A stretch of DNA of 64,000 bases from Cystobasidiopsis lactophilus (Eukaryota; Basidiomycota; Agaricostilbomycetes; Agaricostilbales; Chionosphaeraceae). Below the pieces are notes generated by a model. The model had not been told where the DNA came from, did not search any database, and saw nothing but the letters and a program-made list of their open reading frames with translations. Where the stretch lies: contig BCIO01000003.1 in NCBI GenBank assembly GCA_001599975.1, positions 868,001-932,000 on the forward strand, read 5' to 3'. The stretch's first letter is position 1, and each line of letters starts with the position of its first letter. The translations under genes were made by a program, and so were the position numbers. This document shows, in pieces, positions 45,501 to 58,895 of the stretch.

Positions 45501-47415
45501 CTAAACGGTCTTGGTGAACCCCGAGTTGTCGGCGCACGTGAAGATGCCCGGGATGGAGCCGCTCTTGTAGGCAGCGTTGATCTCGACGCAGACAGCGTAA
45601 GTGCCTACGTATGGAAGTGAGCTGACTGGTTCAACGCAGCACGATGGTCAGAACGTACCGCCAATGCAGATCAACCCAGCCACCAAGATGAAGAGGTAGT
45701 GGAGGCAGTAGAAGGCCTTCTTGTACCACGCCTGGCGCAAGTAGTCCTTCCTCATGTAGAGGAAAAAAATGCAGGGAAGAACGATGGCGAGAGGTGCAAA
45801 GCAGAGCGCGCCAAGGAGGGCGATGAGGTAGCCGAAAATTGGGACGGCTTCGGCAAGGATGCTATACCAATTCGTCAGGATGTGTCTCCAGAGCCGTCAT
45901 CAAATGGAAGGGCTCACAAAGCAACCGTGCCAAGGCCGATGACGCTGCCGAACCAGACGGTCCAGTGTTGCCAGGTCTTCTCCTGCAAGTGGCGGCTGTT
46001 GCGGAGGACACGGACGAAGACGAACTTGGCGGCGACGTGGAGGTAGACCATGGCGGAAGCCCACAAGCCAATCAGGCCCAGAGCGTAGGTGACAATCTGC
46101 ATGGTCTTGCCGGCCGAACCGAGCGAGGGCGAGGCGACCCAGACACCGGCGTAACGGAAGACGACGAGGGAGAAGACGAGGTAGCAGACGTTGGTGACGC
46201 CCATAGAAAGGTAGACGGCCTTGTTGTAGTCTTGAGGACGGCGCATCTCGGAGATGACGGGCTGGAAGGCGCTGGTGCCGGAGGAGGAAACGAAGATCAA
46301 GGCAGCGCTGGTGATGCCGGAGTTAAAGTCGGGGTGGCCGATGGCAGTCCAGCCGAGAACGTAAGGGCCAGTCTGAGGCGCTGCGGCAGGGCGGTCGAGA
46401 GTGCCCACGGCAATGACCATGACGAAGACAGCGAGGAAGATGCTGATGAAGCCGGCCCACGTCAACTGTACTCCAACGTTAGTCACGACAAAGGATGCTA
46501 AGGAAGAAGCAAGTGGCTCACCCAGCCAATCTCATGAAGCCGGGGGAACGCGCTCATCGCGCAGACGATGAGGAAAGAGGCGAAGACGTAAAGCGCCGTG
46601 CAGGCACCGTGATCGCTGAAGGTGTTGAATGCCACAGAAGAGCCGATGAAGCCAGCACCGACGCAGAGAATGTATGCGATAACGAAGAGACCGCCAGTGA
46701 ATTCACGGAAGCTGGACAGACAAGTGTTAATTAGTCGCCGTCGTCCGGGAGCTGTGACGAAAGAGTGCTTACATGGGACCACCAACGATGTCAGCCATGT
46801 CGGCAATGGAGTGAACGCCCTTGTGAGAGTTTCGGAATTGACCTGTGCAAGGAAAGGGTTAGCGGAAGCCAGAGCTGGGCGCGGCCAAAAATCAATCACC
46901 TTGAACGACCGCCAACCAGGTGTTGAGGGCACCGAAACCAATGACACATAGCGATCCACCGACAGATCCAAGAGCTGCAAAGGCACTCGGGATACTGTAA
47001 GAGGGCACGAAAAGGTAAGTTCAGGGAGGTGGCCGCGGCGAAGCAAGGAATGACCCACGAGAGCACGCCCAGCGCGAACTGGAGCTTGAGGAAGATAACC
47101 GCAGCCTGTGCATATGGTGTAAGTATGACCTCGGTGTTATTCGAGAGCAGGGCGAAGGCGAACCTTGACCCATCCAACAGCTGACGGCGCAAAGGTGTTT
47201 AGAAAGGGCGCGTGTGTCCGCCAAAACTTTAAAAAAGTCAACTCACTTCGATAATCGACCAGGCCCTCTTCCTTCTTGAACACTTCGAACTCGTTGTCAC
47301 CGACGTGAGCGCCATCGGCTGCTTCCTCCTTCAGGGCAGCAGTATCGAATGCGGGGGCGGTCGACGCAACAGCGCCGATGTCCTTCTCGTCGTAAGATTC
47401 AGCAGGGGAGCCCAT
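45501..47415 (-). CDS. AAAP-family amino-acid permease
   Basis: Proton-coupled amino-acid transporter of the AAAP family (like Neurospora mtr). The start at 47415 (MGSPAESYDEKDIGAVA) gives a soluble acidic N-tail of about 70 residues. About 11 membrane spans follow: AAVIFLKLQFALGVLSWVIP, ALGSVGGSLCVIGFGALNTW, GGLFVIAYILCVGAGFIG, ALYVFASFLIVCAMSAFP, WAGFISIFLAVFVMVIAVG, ITSAALIFVSSSGTSAFQPV (conserved unwound-helix region), VTNVCYLVFSLVVFRYAG, VTYALGLIGLWASAMVYLHV, WTVWFGSVIGLGTVAL and a pair near 45860-45670. It ends TCADNSGFTKTV at 45501. The N-tail is Lys/Glu-rich and could carry ubiquitination sites for endocytosis. It is divergent from the OYE gene. Confidence 0.92.
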
Positions 47416-47919
47416 GGTCGAGTGGGTGGGTCGAGGAGATGGGAAGAAGGATAGAGAGGTGAGAGATAGAGATGGAAGAAAGGAAAGCAAGAGTATGAAG
47501 CTATTTGTTGGCTCAGCGCGCTTATCTTTCGTCGGCCTGGTCCGCCGTGCCTGAGCCGAAGGACCCTTCGGAATTTTGAGGCGCTCTCCGTCTGCGCAGG
47601 CAGGCTCTCGCCTTCTCCCTTCCGTCGCTGTGTCGCTCCGTCTCCGAGGGTCTAAAGGCACCACCAACTGCCGCAAGGACCGTCGCCAGCTCATCCGACT
47701 CCGCACACCCGTCTCGCAGCCTTCCGAAGCCAGGAGCGTCGAAAAATTAGCTGACACAAGCATTTGGAGGTCCACCTGAAAACCTGCCATCTCCGTCTCA
47801 ACGCCTTGCCAGCAAGCACAGAAGGTTTATCAAAAGCCACAGCAGTAATCCCAACCCAAGTCGAGCAAACCGGAATCATATCGAGCGCAATCAACAGAAG
47901 CCAAGATCAATCATCCGCC
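47416..47919. promoter_or_regulatory. Divergent promoter, AAAP permease / OYE
   Basis: About 500 nt between start codons. The permease leader (47416-47500, read on minus) is strongly pyrimidine-rich with CATCT and CTTCC repeats, a usual feature of fungal core promoters. The OYE side has no clear element. Confidence 0.55.
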
Positions 47920-49645
<1,726 letters not shown>

Positions 49646-49755
49646 ATGATTTAGATAGACCTGTAGTAGACTTGCATTCCCTAGATGTCCCGCTAGATGC
49701 CCCTTGCTCTCATTGTGCCACTCTCCCTCCGTCCACTGTGAGAGCATTTGATAAG

Positions 49756-50642
49756 TCACAACCCAACGAACGGAGAGAACAGCCCACCCAAAATGTCCGT
49801 CGCCGTAATGTAGGCAGCGCCATCGGAAGCGAGGAACGCCGCCACCTTTGCGATCTCTGGAGGCACTCCGGGCCGCTTCATGGGTATTGTTTCACAAAAT
49901 GTAGCAAAGCTCTGCATCTCGATGAGTTAGATGGGGTCGCCCAAAGAAAGCAGAGGGAGACTTGCATCAGGGTCGATGCCTTGCACGTTAGGCACATCCA
50001 TGACACCGGGACTGAGAGACACGACTCGGATCTTGTGGGGTGCAACTTCAACTCCGACGGTTTTGGAGAGCGCAACGAGGGCGGACTTCGACATGGCGTA
50101 CGCAGCGGAAGACGGAGAAGCCTGGTGCGCTGCTGAGGATCCAATGTTGATACAGATGGGAAAGCCCTTCGGTTCTTGGGCCATCATAATCCGAATAGCG
50201 CTCTGCATCATGAGCCACGGCCCCTTGATGTTCACTCGATAGATGTCGTCCAATTCCTGGACTGGCTTTTCGTGGAACGGGTGCCTATGTCCTCCCAGAG
50301 CAGCGTTGTTGATCACACAGTCTAGACCATATTGAGCCCATCGTCCAGTTCACTGAGCTTGCCACATACCTAATCTGCCGTAAGTCTTTCGGACATGCTC
50401 TTCAAACTCGAGGACAGCGGCTTCCGACGAAACATCGAGCTCGTAGAACTCCTTGGCGGGTGATGGACCAGCCTTGAGATCGACTGCAATCACGATAGCG
50501 CCTTCGTCGACGAAATGCTGAGTGAAAGCATTGCCGATTCCTTTGGCCACCTCGAAGCCGTAAGCTTCTTCTCCCAACAGCGATGCAAGGACCTACTACC
50601 GGCGGCGCCAGTGATTACTACAACTTTGGACTTAAGCAGCAT
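49756..50642 (-). CDS. Short-chain dehydrogenase/reductase (SDR A)
   Basis: NAD(P)-dependent oxidoreductase. The start at 50642 gives MLLKSKVVVITGAA. A short intron (35 nt as read) leads to AYGFEVAKGIGNAFTQHF, so the usual TGxxxGIG is stretched. The later words DVSSEAAVLEFEEHVRKTYG, VINNAALGGHRHPF, NIGSSAAHQASPSS, AYAMSKSALVALSKTVGVEV and VSLSPGVMDV are standard, with Ser and YxxxK intact. The end MKRPGVPPEIAKVAAFLASD, ITATDILGG matches classical SDRs. Stop TGA complement at 49756-49758. An upstream in-frame Met at 50747 would overlap the promoter of the divergent SDR. The coenzyme is probably NAD (VIAVDLK). Confidence 0.85.
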
Positions 50643-50768
50643 GGTGGTTGAGTAACACCAAGAACGAGCGATATTTGCCACGTCCTGCTCGGCATTTTCT
50701 TGAGGGAAGCGCCGGCACTTGCTTCCGATAAGCGCGAGGGCAGCCATTTTCTTGTTCTTTGACCTTCA
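50643..50768. promoter_or_regulatory. Compact bidirectional promoter between two SDR genes
   Basis: Only 126 nt separate the start codons of two head-to-head dehydrogenase genes, so upstream elements must be shared. No known factor site can be named from sequence alone. Confidence 0.65.
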
Positions 50769-51958
50769 ATGGAGTCGTATAGCCTTTCTGGACGAGTGTG
50801 CATCATCACTGTGAGCTCGCGAGCCCTCTGTCAACGTCCAGAACTGATGCGGTTAGGAAGGGCGGGTCTGGAGGCATTGGCATTGCGACCTGCAGGGTGA
50901 ATAGATTCGCTGGCTAGCAACGAGCTTCATGGTCTCAAAACGTCAACACAGGCATTTTTGGATGCGGACGCCAAGGGAGTGGCTCTAGTGGACATCTCGA
51001 TGGCCGGCTTGGAAAAAGCGAAGGTGAGCTGCGCACACCTCAGAGGTCAATCGCCGCACGGCTAACACTCCTGAGAAAGGAAACCTTGGATCCCAAGTTC
51101 CATGACAGAGTGCTGCTCATTGAGGCCGACGTGGCCAAAGAAGCTCTGGTGGAAGACTACGTCAAGCAGACGGTGGCGGCGTTTGGTCAATTGGACGTCT
51201 CATGCCAGAACGCTGGCGTTAGTCACGAAAACGCTTCTATGTGAGTCAGCTCTTAAAGTACTTGCTCGAAAGACTGAGACCCTTCGAGCCTGGACTTGCC
51301 TTTCACCTCCTTCACTCGCACCATGGACATCAACACCAACTCCGCCTTTCTTGGCATCAAGTACTCAGCCAAAGCAATGCTAGAGTCTCCAAGCAAAGGA
51401 CAAGGCTGCTCCATTATCCTCACCAGCTCTCAACTTGGCCTAGATGGTCAGTCTGCTCATGTGCATCCCGTCATGCTCCACTCACCTCTAGCAGGTACAC
51501 CTACCCTCTCTGGGTACTGTGCAAGTGTGAGTTCATGCAAAGATTGTGTTTATCTTGAAGCTGACGACCTTGCTGAAGAAATTTGCTATGCGAGGTCTGG
51601 CTGCGGTCGCCGCGCAGGAGCTGGGTGTGCATGGCATTCGAGTCAACACGATCTGGTTAGTTTTCTTCATGAAAACAATCCAATCATCTTACTCACCTTC
51701 TTGGAAGTCCCGGACCGTGCAAAACGAAAATGACCGATGGCATGCTGCCCGAAGTGAGTCTTTTCGATAGCCACCGCACTACCTGCCGGCTCAAAACGTT
51801 TCTAGGTTGTCCGAACGGTGGAGGCCAAGACTTTATTCAACCGACTGGGCAACAGCGAGGAGATCGCCAGCGGCATGCTGTTCTTGGCCAGTGCTGCCAG
51901 CAGCTACATGACCAACTCCGCTCTCAAGATCGACGGTGGCTTTAGCAAGTTTGCATAG
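50769..51958 (+). CDS. Short-chain dehydrogenase/reductase (SDR B)
   Basis: The start at 50769 (MESYSLSGRVCIIT) joins across an intron ending at GGTTAGGAAG to GGSGGIGIATCR, giving the intact TGGSGGIG motif. Next exons: AFLDADAKGVALVDISMAG, DRVLLIEADVAKEALVEDYV, DVSCQNAGVSHENASM, MDINTNSAFLGIKYSAKAML, CSIILTSSQLGLD, then YCAS joined to KFAMRGLAAVAAQELGVHGI (YxxxK split by an intron), and the tail IASGMLFLASAASSYMTNSA, LKIDGGFSKFA. Ser and Tyr/Lys are present. The Asp in LVDIS suggests NAD preference. Of the two tandem SDRs this one is the closer to the glucose/alcohol dehydrogenase-like classical SDRs. Substrate unknown. Confidence 0.86.
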
Positions 51959-52058
51959 TGGTTACTCGGTGTAATTCAAGATGGGGTCAGTCATTAGAGT
52001 CATAGCTGTAATAGAGGATTCCATTCTACAAAAGGGAATAGGCAATGCAAAGTCTAAT

Positions 52059-53985
52059 CTAGGATCTAGGCGTGAAGAGCATCTTGGCCTGGCCAGACAC
52101 AGGTTCGATGGTGGTCATCTCGTGGGGACGCATGGTTGCTGCCGATGTGCCAGGGGCAGCAGTGATAGTGAAGTTGCGGGCGATCATGGACAGGACGATG
52201 CGCAAGTCGGTCAAAGCCAGCTGCAGATCGTGTGTCAGCAAGGAGTGAGAGGATGACATGGAAGCCATCTTACATTCTGACCCGGGCAGTTGCGAGCGCC
52301 AACAGAGAAAGGCACCCATGCGGCCTTCATTGCTGACGTCTCCTCCAAGAACCTTTCCGGCCGGAAGACTTCGGCGTCTGCGCCCCAGACCTCACGATCT
52401 CGGTGGGAGGTGTAGATCAAAACAGCCACCGCGGTGCCTGGAGGAAGGTAGTGACCATATGCCTCTAACCCTTCAGGGCCAAGAACACGCGGCGAAACGC
52501 CTGGCGAGGGAGAGTGAAGGCGCAATGCTGGAGCTTGGGTTTAGTATGAATACAGAAGCACGATGAGCTCTGACCGACCTTCTCGAAGGACTGCGTTCAA
52601 GTAAGGGAGCTGGGTGAGGACTGTCAAAGGGAGAATTTCTTCGGGGTGGTTCATGGCTTCGTCAAGCTCTGCTTGCAGCTTTCGCTGGACTTCCGGGTTT
52701 TGAGACAACTCCCAAGCTGCGTAGCCCATGACCGTAGACGTGGTTTCAGTGCCGGCCAAGAACGCGTCTGCTGTCGTTATCAGCCAATGTCCTCAGGTGA
52801 GGACTGGACACTCACCGATGCACTCAGAAAGAACATGCTCAAAGTCCCAGAGATCGTTGGTGTAGGTGTTCTTCACAGTCGAAAGGCGCTGAGCAAGGCA
52901 CGGGCGATCGGGAGTGCCGCCGGCGGCGAGCTCCTTAAGAGCGTTCAAGGCCTTGGGCCTCGCGTACTACACAAGAAAGATTAACAAATCTGTGCAGATC
53001 TAGTGAGAGAAAGCTTACAGCAGCAAGTCTGGCGTCGCTCTGGACGATCGCCTGCCAATCGGGGTTGGGGTGAAGGGCAGCCAACTTGAACAGCAGCGGG
53101 TGGACTCGGCCTTTAACTTGTGCTCGCTTGGGCCACGACTTGATCGAGAGGACGACTTGGTTCAGCTTGCCGTGCGAAAAGTCCTCGAGGGCGCCCGCTG
53201 ATTCGTTGAGGACGACTTCGGAAAGAATGTCGAGCAAAGAGTGCGCGATGAGGCCGATCACGTCAATTGGCTGGTCGCTGCCCATCTTTCGCACCGTCTG
53301 GAGAAGGGGCTTGACGTGGTCGGTGAAAACTTCGTGCCTGCAAAGGGCATCGTCAGCATCAGCACCTGGGCCTTTTGATGGGCCGCGAATGTCATTTAAA
53401 ACTTACCAAGGAATAAGAGCAGAGGTCGCATAGTGAGGGAGCATCCCGCGACGCTTGCCAACCGCCTCGTTGGTCGAAATCGCGCTGAAGGCGTTCGGCG
53501 TGCCATGGTTGGTCGTGAAGCCGCTTGCCTGGGGGATCTTGTCGAGTTTCTTCACATAGACCTCTTGAAGATGTTTTGGGCCTTGGAGGACGACCAGGTT
53601 AGGTCCGATTCGGACAATAGGCGAATCATGCCTCTCGTGTAAGTTGTGAACCTTTTGTCAAGAATCATTCATCAGTTTCCAAGTTGCTCTCTCGAAAAAG
53701 AAGTCCAACGCTCCTGCTCACCTCGAGGTAGGCATCTTTCGCGATGAGGGAGTGCCAATCCAGCCAGTAATCAGAGAGCGCGGCAAGTTTCGGGCCAGGG
53801 ATTTTGCTCAGGGCTGGAGCCAGAAGGCATCGTCAACCAAGGATCCACGCCACGCAAGGTCGATGCTCACGAGAAAGGACAAAGGTTTGAACCCAACGCT
53901 GGACGATAAGGGCCAAAGAGAGCACGGCCAGGCCACCCAAGGCAAAGGCGAGTTTGTGGTTCTCAAAGTCGAGGGCGACTTCCAT
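52059..53985 (-). CDS. Cytochrome P450 monooxygenase 2
   Basis: The start at 53985 gives MEVALDFENHKLAFALGGLA, with a membrane span just after. I-helix MAGTETTSTVMGYAAW, K-helix ExxR split by an intron (AVLREG, then LRLHSPSPGVS), PERF region EVFRPERFLEET, and the heme loop FSVGARNCPGQN (FxxGxRxCxG). Earlier exons include VRIGPNLVVLQGPKHLQEVY, FTTNHGTPNAFSAISTNEA and LLDILSEVVLNESAGALEDF. The last exon ends LTDLRIVLSMIARNFTITAA ... LFTPRS, stop 52059. It is only distantly like the first P450 in the window (different heme-loop and I-helix words), so they are not recent duplicates. It shares a 247-nt divergent promoter with the allantoinase-like gene. Confidence 0.87.
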
Positions 53986-54232
53986 TGCGTCGCAGCTTGC
54001 ACGAAAAAGTTTTTGGACGAACAAGAGCGCAACAGTGGACGAACAAGAAGTGCGAAGCCGCGCGTACGGGACTATCCGAGGCACCTCGACGATTTGGGCT
54101 TTCGGGATGGCGGCCCGACGACTCCGATAGGCGCAATTGTTCCTTACAGCCCCCGGGACCGAGATTCGCATCTTCTTCCCATCTTCTTCCCATCTTCACT
54201 TCACGTCGCATCTTGCCTCCCCAAACCTGACC
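53986..54232. promoter_or_regulatory. Divergent promoter P450-2 / PuuE-like gene with CATCTT repeats
   Basis: 247 nt between start codons. Just upstream of the PuuE-like start there are four CATCTT copies, at 54169, 54180, 54191 and 54209. The first two belong to exact 11-nt repeats (CATCTTCTTCC), the third to a variant unit. A similar CATCTT series lies before the amidase. Confidence 0.6.
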
Positions 54233-55789
54233 ATGTCCACTCTTCAAATAAACTACCCCGATCGCCAGGTCAGTGCACTTCATCCCAAAGCCGCTCTAAA
54301 CCGAAACTCATGTTGACAACCAGCTTGTTGGCTGTATGGATTTCTTTTTGTGTGCACAAGATTGAAGCCAGGCCACTCACGCTCCAAACGCAGACGGCGA
54401 GGACCGACCCAACCCGAGTGAGTGCTTGGCAGATAAGATCGGGCCGAAGTTTCTTGCTCAAGGAACGTCCTGCAGACTGGCCCAATGGAGCTAAGATCGC
54501 GGTCAACTTCGTGATCAATTATGAAGAGGGCGGTGAGAACACCCTCGTCAATGGCGATGGTAGGCGGCTTTCCTTCAGCTGAAGCCTTCGAAGCTCAAAA
54601 CCGGTTTTGGTCAGTCGGCAGCGAAGTCATGCTGCAGGAGACTGGCCCTCGCCAGCAGCTCAAGGGAGAGCGCGACAGTGAGTTCTTCAGGAGACCCTCG
54701 TACTTATTCTGGTGCTGACTTCCGTGTGTCGCAGTGCCCATGGAGACCCAGTTCGCCTACGGCTCTCGTGCTGGCATGTGGCGCCTGCTCCGCCTTTTCA
54801 AGAAGCACAACTTCCCTACCACCATCTATGCTGTTGGAAGGGCGTACGAGTGCAACCCTGATGGTGAGGTTTCCGCTTTCGCGACAATCACTACTAGCTG
54901 ACTTCGAATTTTGTCCAGTGGTGGCTGCTTGCGAGAGGGATGGTCATGAAACCGCCTCTCACTGCCATCGCTGGGTCGACTACAGCATGATGTCTGCTGA
55001 AGAGGAGGAGCAGCACATTCGTAACGCTGTGGCCAGCTTCCAAAAGACGTGAGCGCTTCCTACGCCACAGCCCGAACCTTCACTCAAATCGATCTCAAAG
55101 TACTGGTCGTGCCCCTGTTGGCTGGTACTATGGTCGTCCTTCGCCTCGCTCCACTTATCTGTTGGCGAAGGTCTACAAGGAACTTGGCCTTGAACTGCTG
55201 TGTAAGCTGCTCCTCCGCTTTCATCGATCATTGCTAAAGAGGCCCTCCAGACGACGCCGATACTTACGCTGATGACCTGCCATACGTGAGTCATTCTCTC
55301 CTCGGCCTCGGAAAGCAGCTCACACCCTGGTCAGTGGGAGCCACACCCGATTGACGGACCCGAGAAGGGACTGCTGCGCATGCCTTACAGCTACGATTGC
55401 AATGTGGGCCCTCTTGAGCATTCTCTCTTAACATCTTGCTCACGTCGACCACAGGACTTCAAATTCTTCATTGCTCCCGGCTTCGGCAGCAGCGAGGCTT
55501 TCAACGAGCACATCACCAACGCCTTCGACACCATCTACGAGGAGGGACAAGATGGCAAGCCCGCCTACATTACCGTGGCTCTGCACGCCCGCTACATTGG
55601 TCGCCCTGGTCGCTTCCCGTAAGTGCTTTGCGCCGACCTCGAACGGTCATGATCTCATTGTCGCCTATGAATAGTGCCTTGAAGAAGTTCGTCGAGTACA
55701 TCTCGTCAAAGCCGGATGTCTGGGTGGCCACGAGGGAGCAGATCGCTCGCCACTGGGCAAAGGAATACCCCTACACCCCCGCGGCCTAA
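54233..55789 (+). CDS. PuuE-type allantoinase / polysaccharide-deacetylase family enzyme
   Basis: NodB-fold deacetylase-superfamily protein closest to the cofactor-free allantoinase PuuE group (allantoin to allantoate). Recognisable in order: ERPADWPNGAKIAVNFVINY with EEGGENTLVNGD, ETQFAYGSRAGMWRLLRLF, NFPTTIYAVGRAYECNPD, GHETASHCHRWVDYSMMS, APVGWYYGRPSPRSTYLLAK, DDADTYADDLPYWE, LLRMPYSYDCNDFKFF, YITVALHARYIGRPGRFP and VWVATREQIARHWAKEYP. The His and Asp motif residues (SHCHRWVDY) sit where PuuE has SHGLRWIDY. An intron is removed between NGD and GSEVMLQETG. The start at 54233 (MSTLQINYPDRQ) is followed by an intron. About 320 aa. A related role on another cyclic amide or on chitin-like polymer is possible but less likely. 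Confidence 0.88.
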
Positions 55790-55880
55790 GCCTTCTTTAG
55801 CTGCCTGCGTTTCCCCCTTTGCAATAGACTGTAGTCAACTTATTATATCAGCGAGAGCATGAAAGACGAAAGGTTCTATT

Positions 55881-58639
55881 TCAAAGCTGAAATGGGAACA
55901 AGCTGTGGGTCAAGTCCGGCTGCCCAGCCCATGCGCCTAACCCGTTCAAAGCCAAGGGATCCATGAAGCTGGCAGAAGCAGCAGCAGGACTGTCTTGAAA
56001 CGCGCCTTCAGCGACGCCGAACATTTGAAGAATGCTGCAAGCCGGAATGTAAGCCAAGCCTTTCGGACAGAACAAACACATAAACGCACGCTTCGATCTC
56101 CGCCTGCTGGTCATTGGTCATGTCTTTGGACGCTTCTGCCATGCGTGATGGCCAGTCCTCGGCAAATTGCATGTTGCTCTGGTCCATGGGGAACGAAGGC
56201 GTCGGGGCGGCTGCGGTCGAAGCTCGCACGCGCGCTTCGAGGCATGCAGAGGATAGATCGTCCCAAGCATTGCTGAAGGTGACGGCCGCACTGAAATGTT
56301 GAGAATAGGCGAACCTGGCAAACCGGAAGGCAGTTCAGCGATGCACTTGACGTGGCCAAACGCAAACTCACAGCGTGTTCGAATTGGCGCGAATGGCGCT
56401 GGTCAGATCCTTGGCCCCAATCTGCAAAAAGAGAGGCATCAGTGGGCCCAGATCTGGACATTCTAGATAACGCACGCAGTTTGGATCACGTTGAACAGCG
56501 TGAATGAGAGTGAGGCCAGTGACGAAGATCTGGTGGAGCGCAACCATGGCCATGCTCGTGTTTGGCTTTTGATGGATTCGCTTCTGGGTCTCGCATGCAC
56601 GGGCAGCAGAGGTGGCGCAAATGGCCAGCTTTTGATCGCCCGGCCCAGCTTTGACTGTCAAGGGCCGTAAAAGAGAGAGGCGCGCCAAGTCTGCACGCAG
56701 AAGGAACCAGTCTGAGTCGCAACACGGAATCTGCCAGCTCTCTTGCGTGTAGGACTCTTTCGGAATCAATTTTGTCCATTCCGAGATCTCGTTGAGCAGA
56801 GAGGGCCATTCTGTGCACTGTGAGACCGGCCGATCCACTCGATAGACGGCGGTCTGGATTCGGCTTTCGATTTGACGGCTGTAGAATAGAAGGCTGAGTT
56901 GTAGAGACTCTACGGACACAGTTTTCGCTTACAGCTTGATGACTAGAATCGCCGAGGTCATGGAAGTCACGCCAACTCTGTTCGGGCTGGGCTGCACTGG
57001 GTTGATGTCGGTGCAATCCACATCCTGTTTGAAAATTCGGAGAAGGTTCAACATGCCTCATTGAGCGACTTGGTCAGGCGGAAAGCACACCCAAGGCATT
57101 TCGGCATCGATGTCGTAGTCGGCAATCCCCAAAGGCCGGCCTAGGTCTAGTGCACCCGTGCGGTCGAGCGAGTAGCAGGCTAATAAGCAGTGTCAGTATG
57201 AGGGGTGCCCGACGAGACAGAGGACACACTCCAAAAGATACGCTTCCTCATTTCCAAAGAGTAAGCCGTCATGCCGCGTGCGCGCTTGGAGCTCATTTTG
57301 CGGTGTAGTCCCATCGCCACGCATAATCGCATCGCCACAGTCACCAAATACCAAATCGAAGGTCCTGACGGTGACCGAAAGGCGTACCTGAGGGGCGAAA
57401 GAGGCAGCGGTCAGCGGCGGGCCCATCATCACAAAATGTGAAACGGACATAGTCATCAGAAGAATGCCTGAGAAGAAGATTGTCAAATTAGTCGCAAGCA
57501 CGAAGGCAGAGACACCCACCTTGAATGTTCACCAAATCGTGCAACACGACAATGTGATCCAAAAATGTGACCGCCTTTTCAAAGTATTGGTCCGGTTGAG
57601 CCAAAGGTAGGTGCTGGTTCTGAAGCAGGCGAGATCCAACTGCGAACATCATGTAGATGAAGAAGGCGGCCACGCGAGACTGCCTTTGGCCCTTAGGGTC
57701 CACGGAGGCGACAAGGATTTCTTTCATCGAGTGCATGTACTCTTGAATCGTCGACCAGTCGAGGAAAGGGTAGCGTGGCTGAACGTGAGAGAACACGGCC
57801 TGGAAGACCTTCAAAGTGATCTCTGGCGGCATATCGTGGAGGGCGTTGTCAGGCAAGAGGGGCTTAGTCGGAAGTCCCTGCGCTGCAAAGGGAGCTGATG
57901 GGAACTTGGTCTTGGTGTCCGCCATGGTTCCAAGGACCATCCGACTCCAGAAAGTGCCGGCAGAGGCGCCCTGAAGCGTGGTCTGTTAGACCGAGCGTCT
58001 CTCCAGTCTTGAGGAGGCGCGGCTCACCACAAAATGCGCTTCACTTGATGCATGCAAACTGAGGTAGGCGACGCCCTGCGCCGCTTCATTGTCTGGGTCC
58101 GCTTCGTCCGAGCTACTTTCGTCGTCATCATCATCCCTCGGCGTTTCCGGCGGAAGAGCGATGTTGTTAGTCTGAGCGATGAGATTGGGGACAGCTATAG
58201 AGTTGGTGATGGCATTGGGCAAGATGGTGGACGGGCCAGCAGCGTAAGTTGGCGCGCTGGTGGCAGGCTGGGTGGAGAGAGATTGCTCTAGCCTTCGGAT
58301 GTTGCTTTCTGTGACGCTAGAATGAGCTTCATGTGCATTGCTGCGCCGCGGATGCCTACCAAGCTGGTGCACGTAATCCGCGCTGAAGGTGGTTCGCTGA
58401 GCCCTCTGCTCGAAGATACACTCCGACCCAGACTTCAAACAGTTCTTGCAGATCTTGTTGGGCGCTTCGATGTCGCAGCGCTGCTTCCTAGACTTGCACC
58501 TCACGCCTGTATCCAGCCAGAAACCGGCATTGGCAAAAACCCCTCCACGGCCGCGCTCAGGAAGGCTTACAAGCTTGGGCGCCTCTTGGGAGTCGGCGCT
58601 TCTTGGAGTTTGAAGGGCCATCGTCTCCGTCGCGGTCAT
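55881..58639 (-). CDS. Zn2Cys6 fungal transcription factor with fungal_trans-type middle region
   Basis: The start at 58639 (MTATETMALQTPRSAD). The DNA-binding cluster reads VRCKSRKQRCDIEAPNKICKNCLKSGSECIF: five of six cysteines in correct spacing (C-x6-C-x8-C-x2-C-x6-C). The first Cys is not found in the open frame (see findings). A disordered acidic stretch follows (DDDDESSSDEADPDNE), then the regulatory domain: PEITLKVFQAVFSHVQPRYP, FLDWSTIQEYM, AAFFIYMMFAVGSRLLQN and CYSLDRTGALDLGRPLGI (the conserved CYxxDR...LGRP), DIDAEMP. C-terminal helical exons end SLFPFQL at 55881. About 700 aa from ten or so exons. It is placed between the allantoinase-like gene and the MFS exporter and is the obvious local regulator of the run; this is inference from position. 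Confidence 0.85.
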
Positions 58640-58895
58640 TGGCGCCGGGCGAGAGTGAATAGGTTGGGGATTGCCCTTCCGAAGCCATTTTCGGAAGTGA
58701 ACGCTCGAATCTCCAAGATAGGCCAGGCTCGCTCGTCCTGGTGGTTGGTCGATGCTTTCAGCAACTTGATGCCGTAGCAGAAAGAGCAAAGTCGTCGGAT
58801 GAATGGTTGATGCAGACAGGGGTGAGCACAGATCGACCCGAGGCCGGGAGGCAGCGGGCTGCAGGCCGAGGGCAAAGAGATAAGGGCATGAGTGC

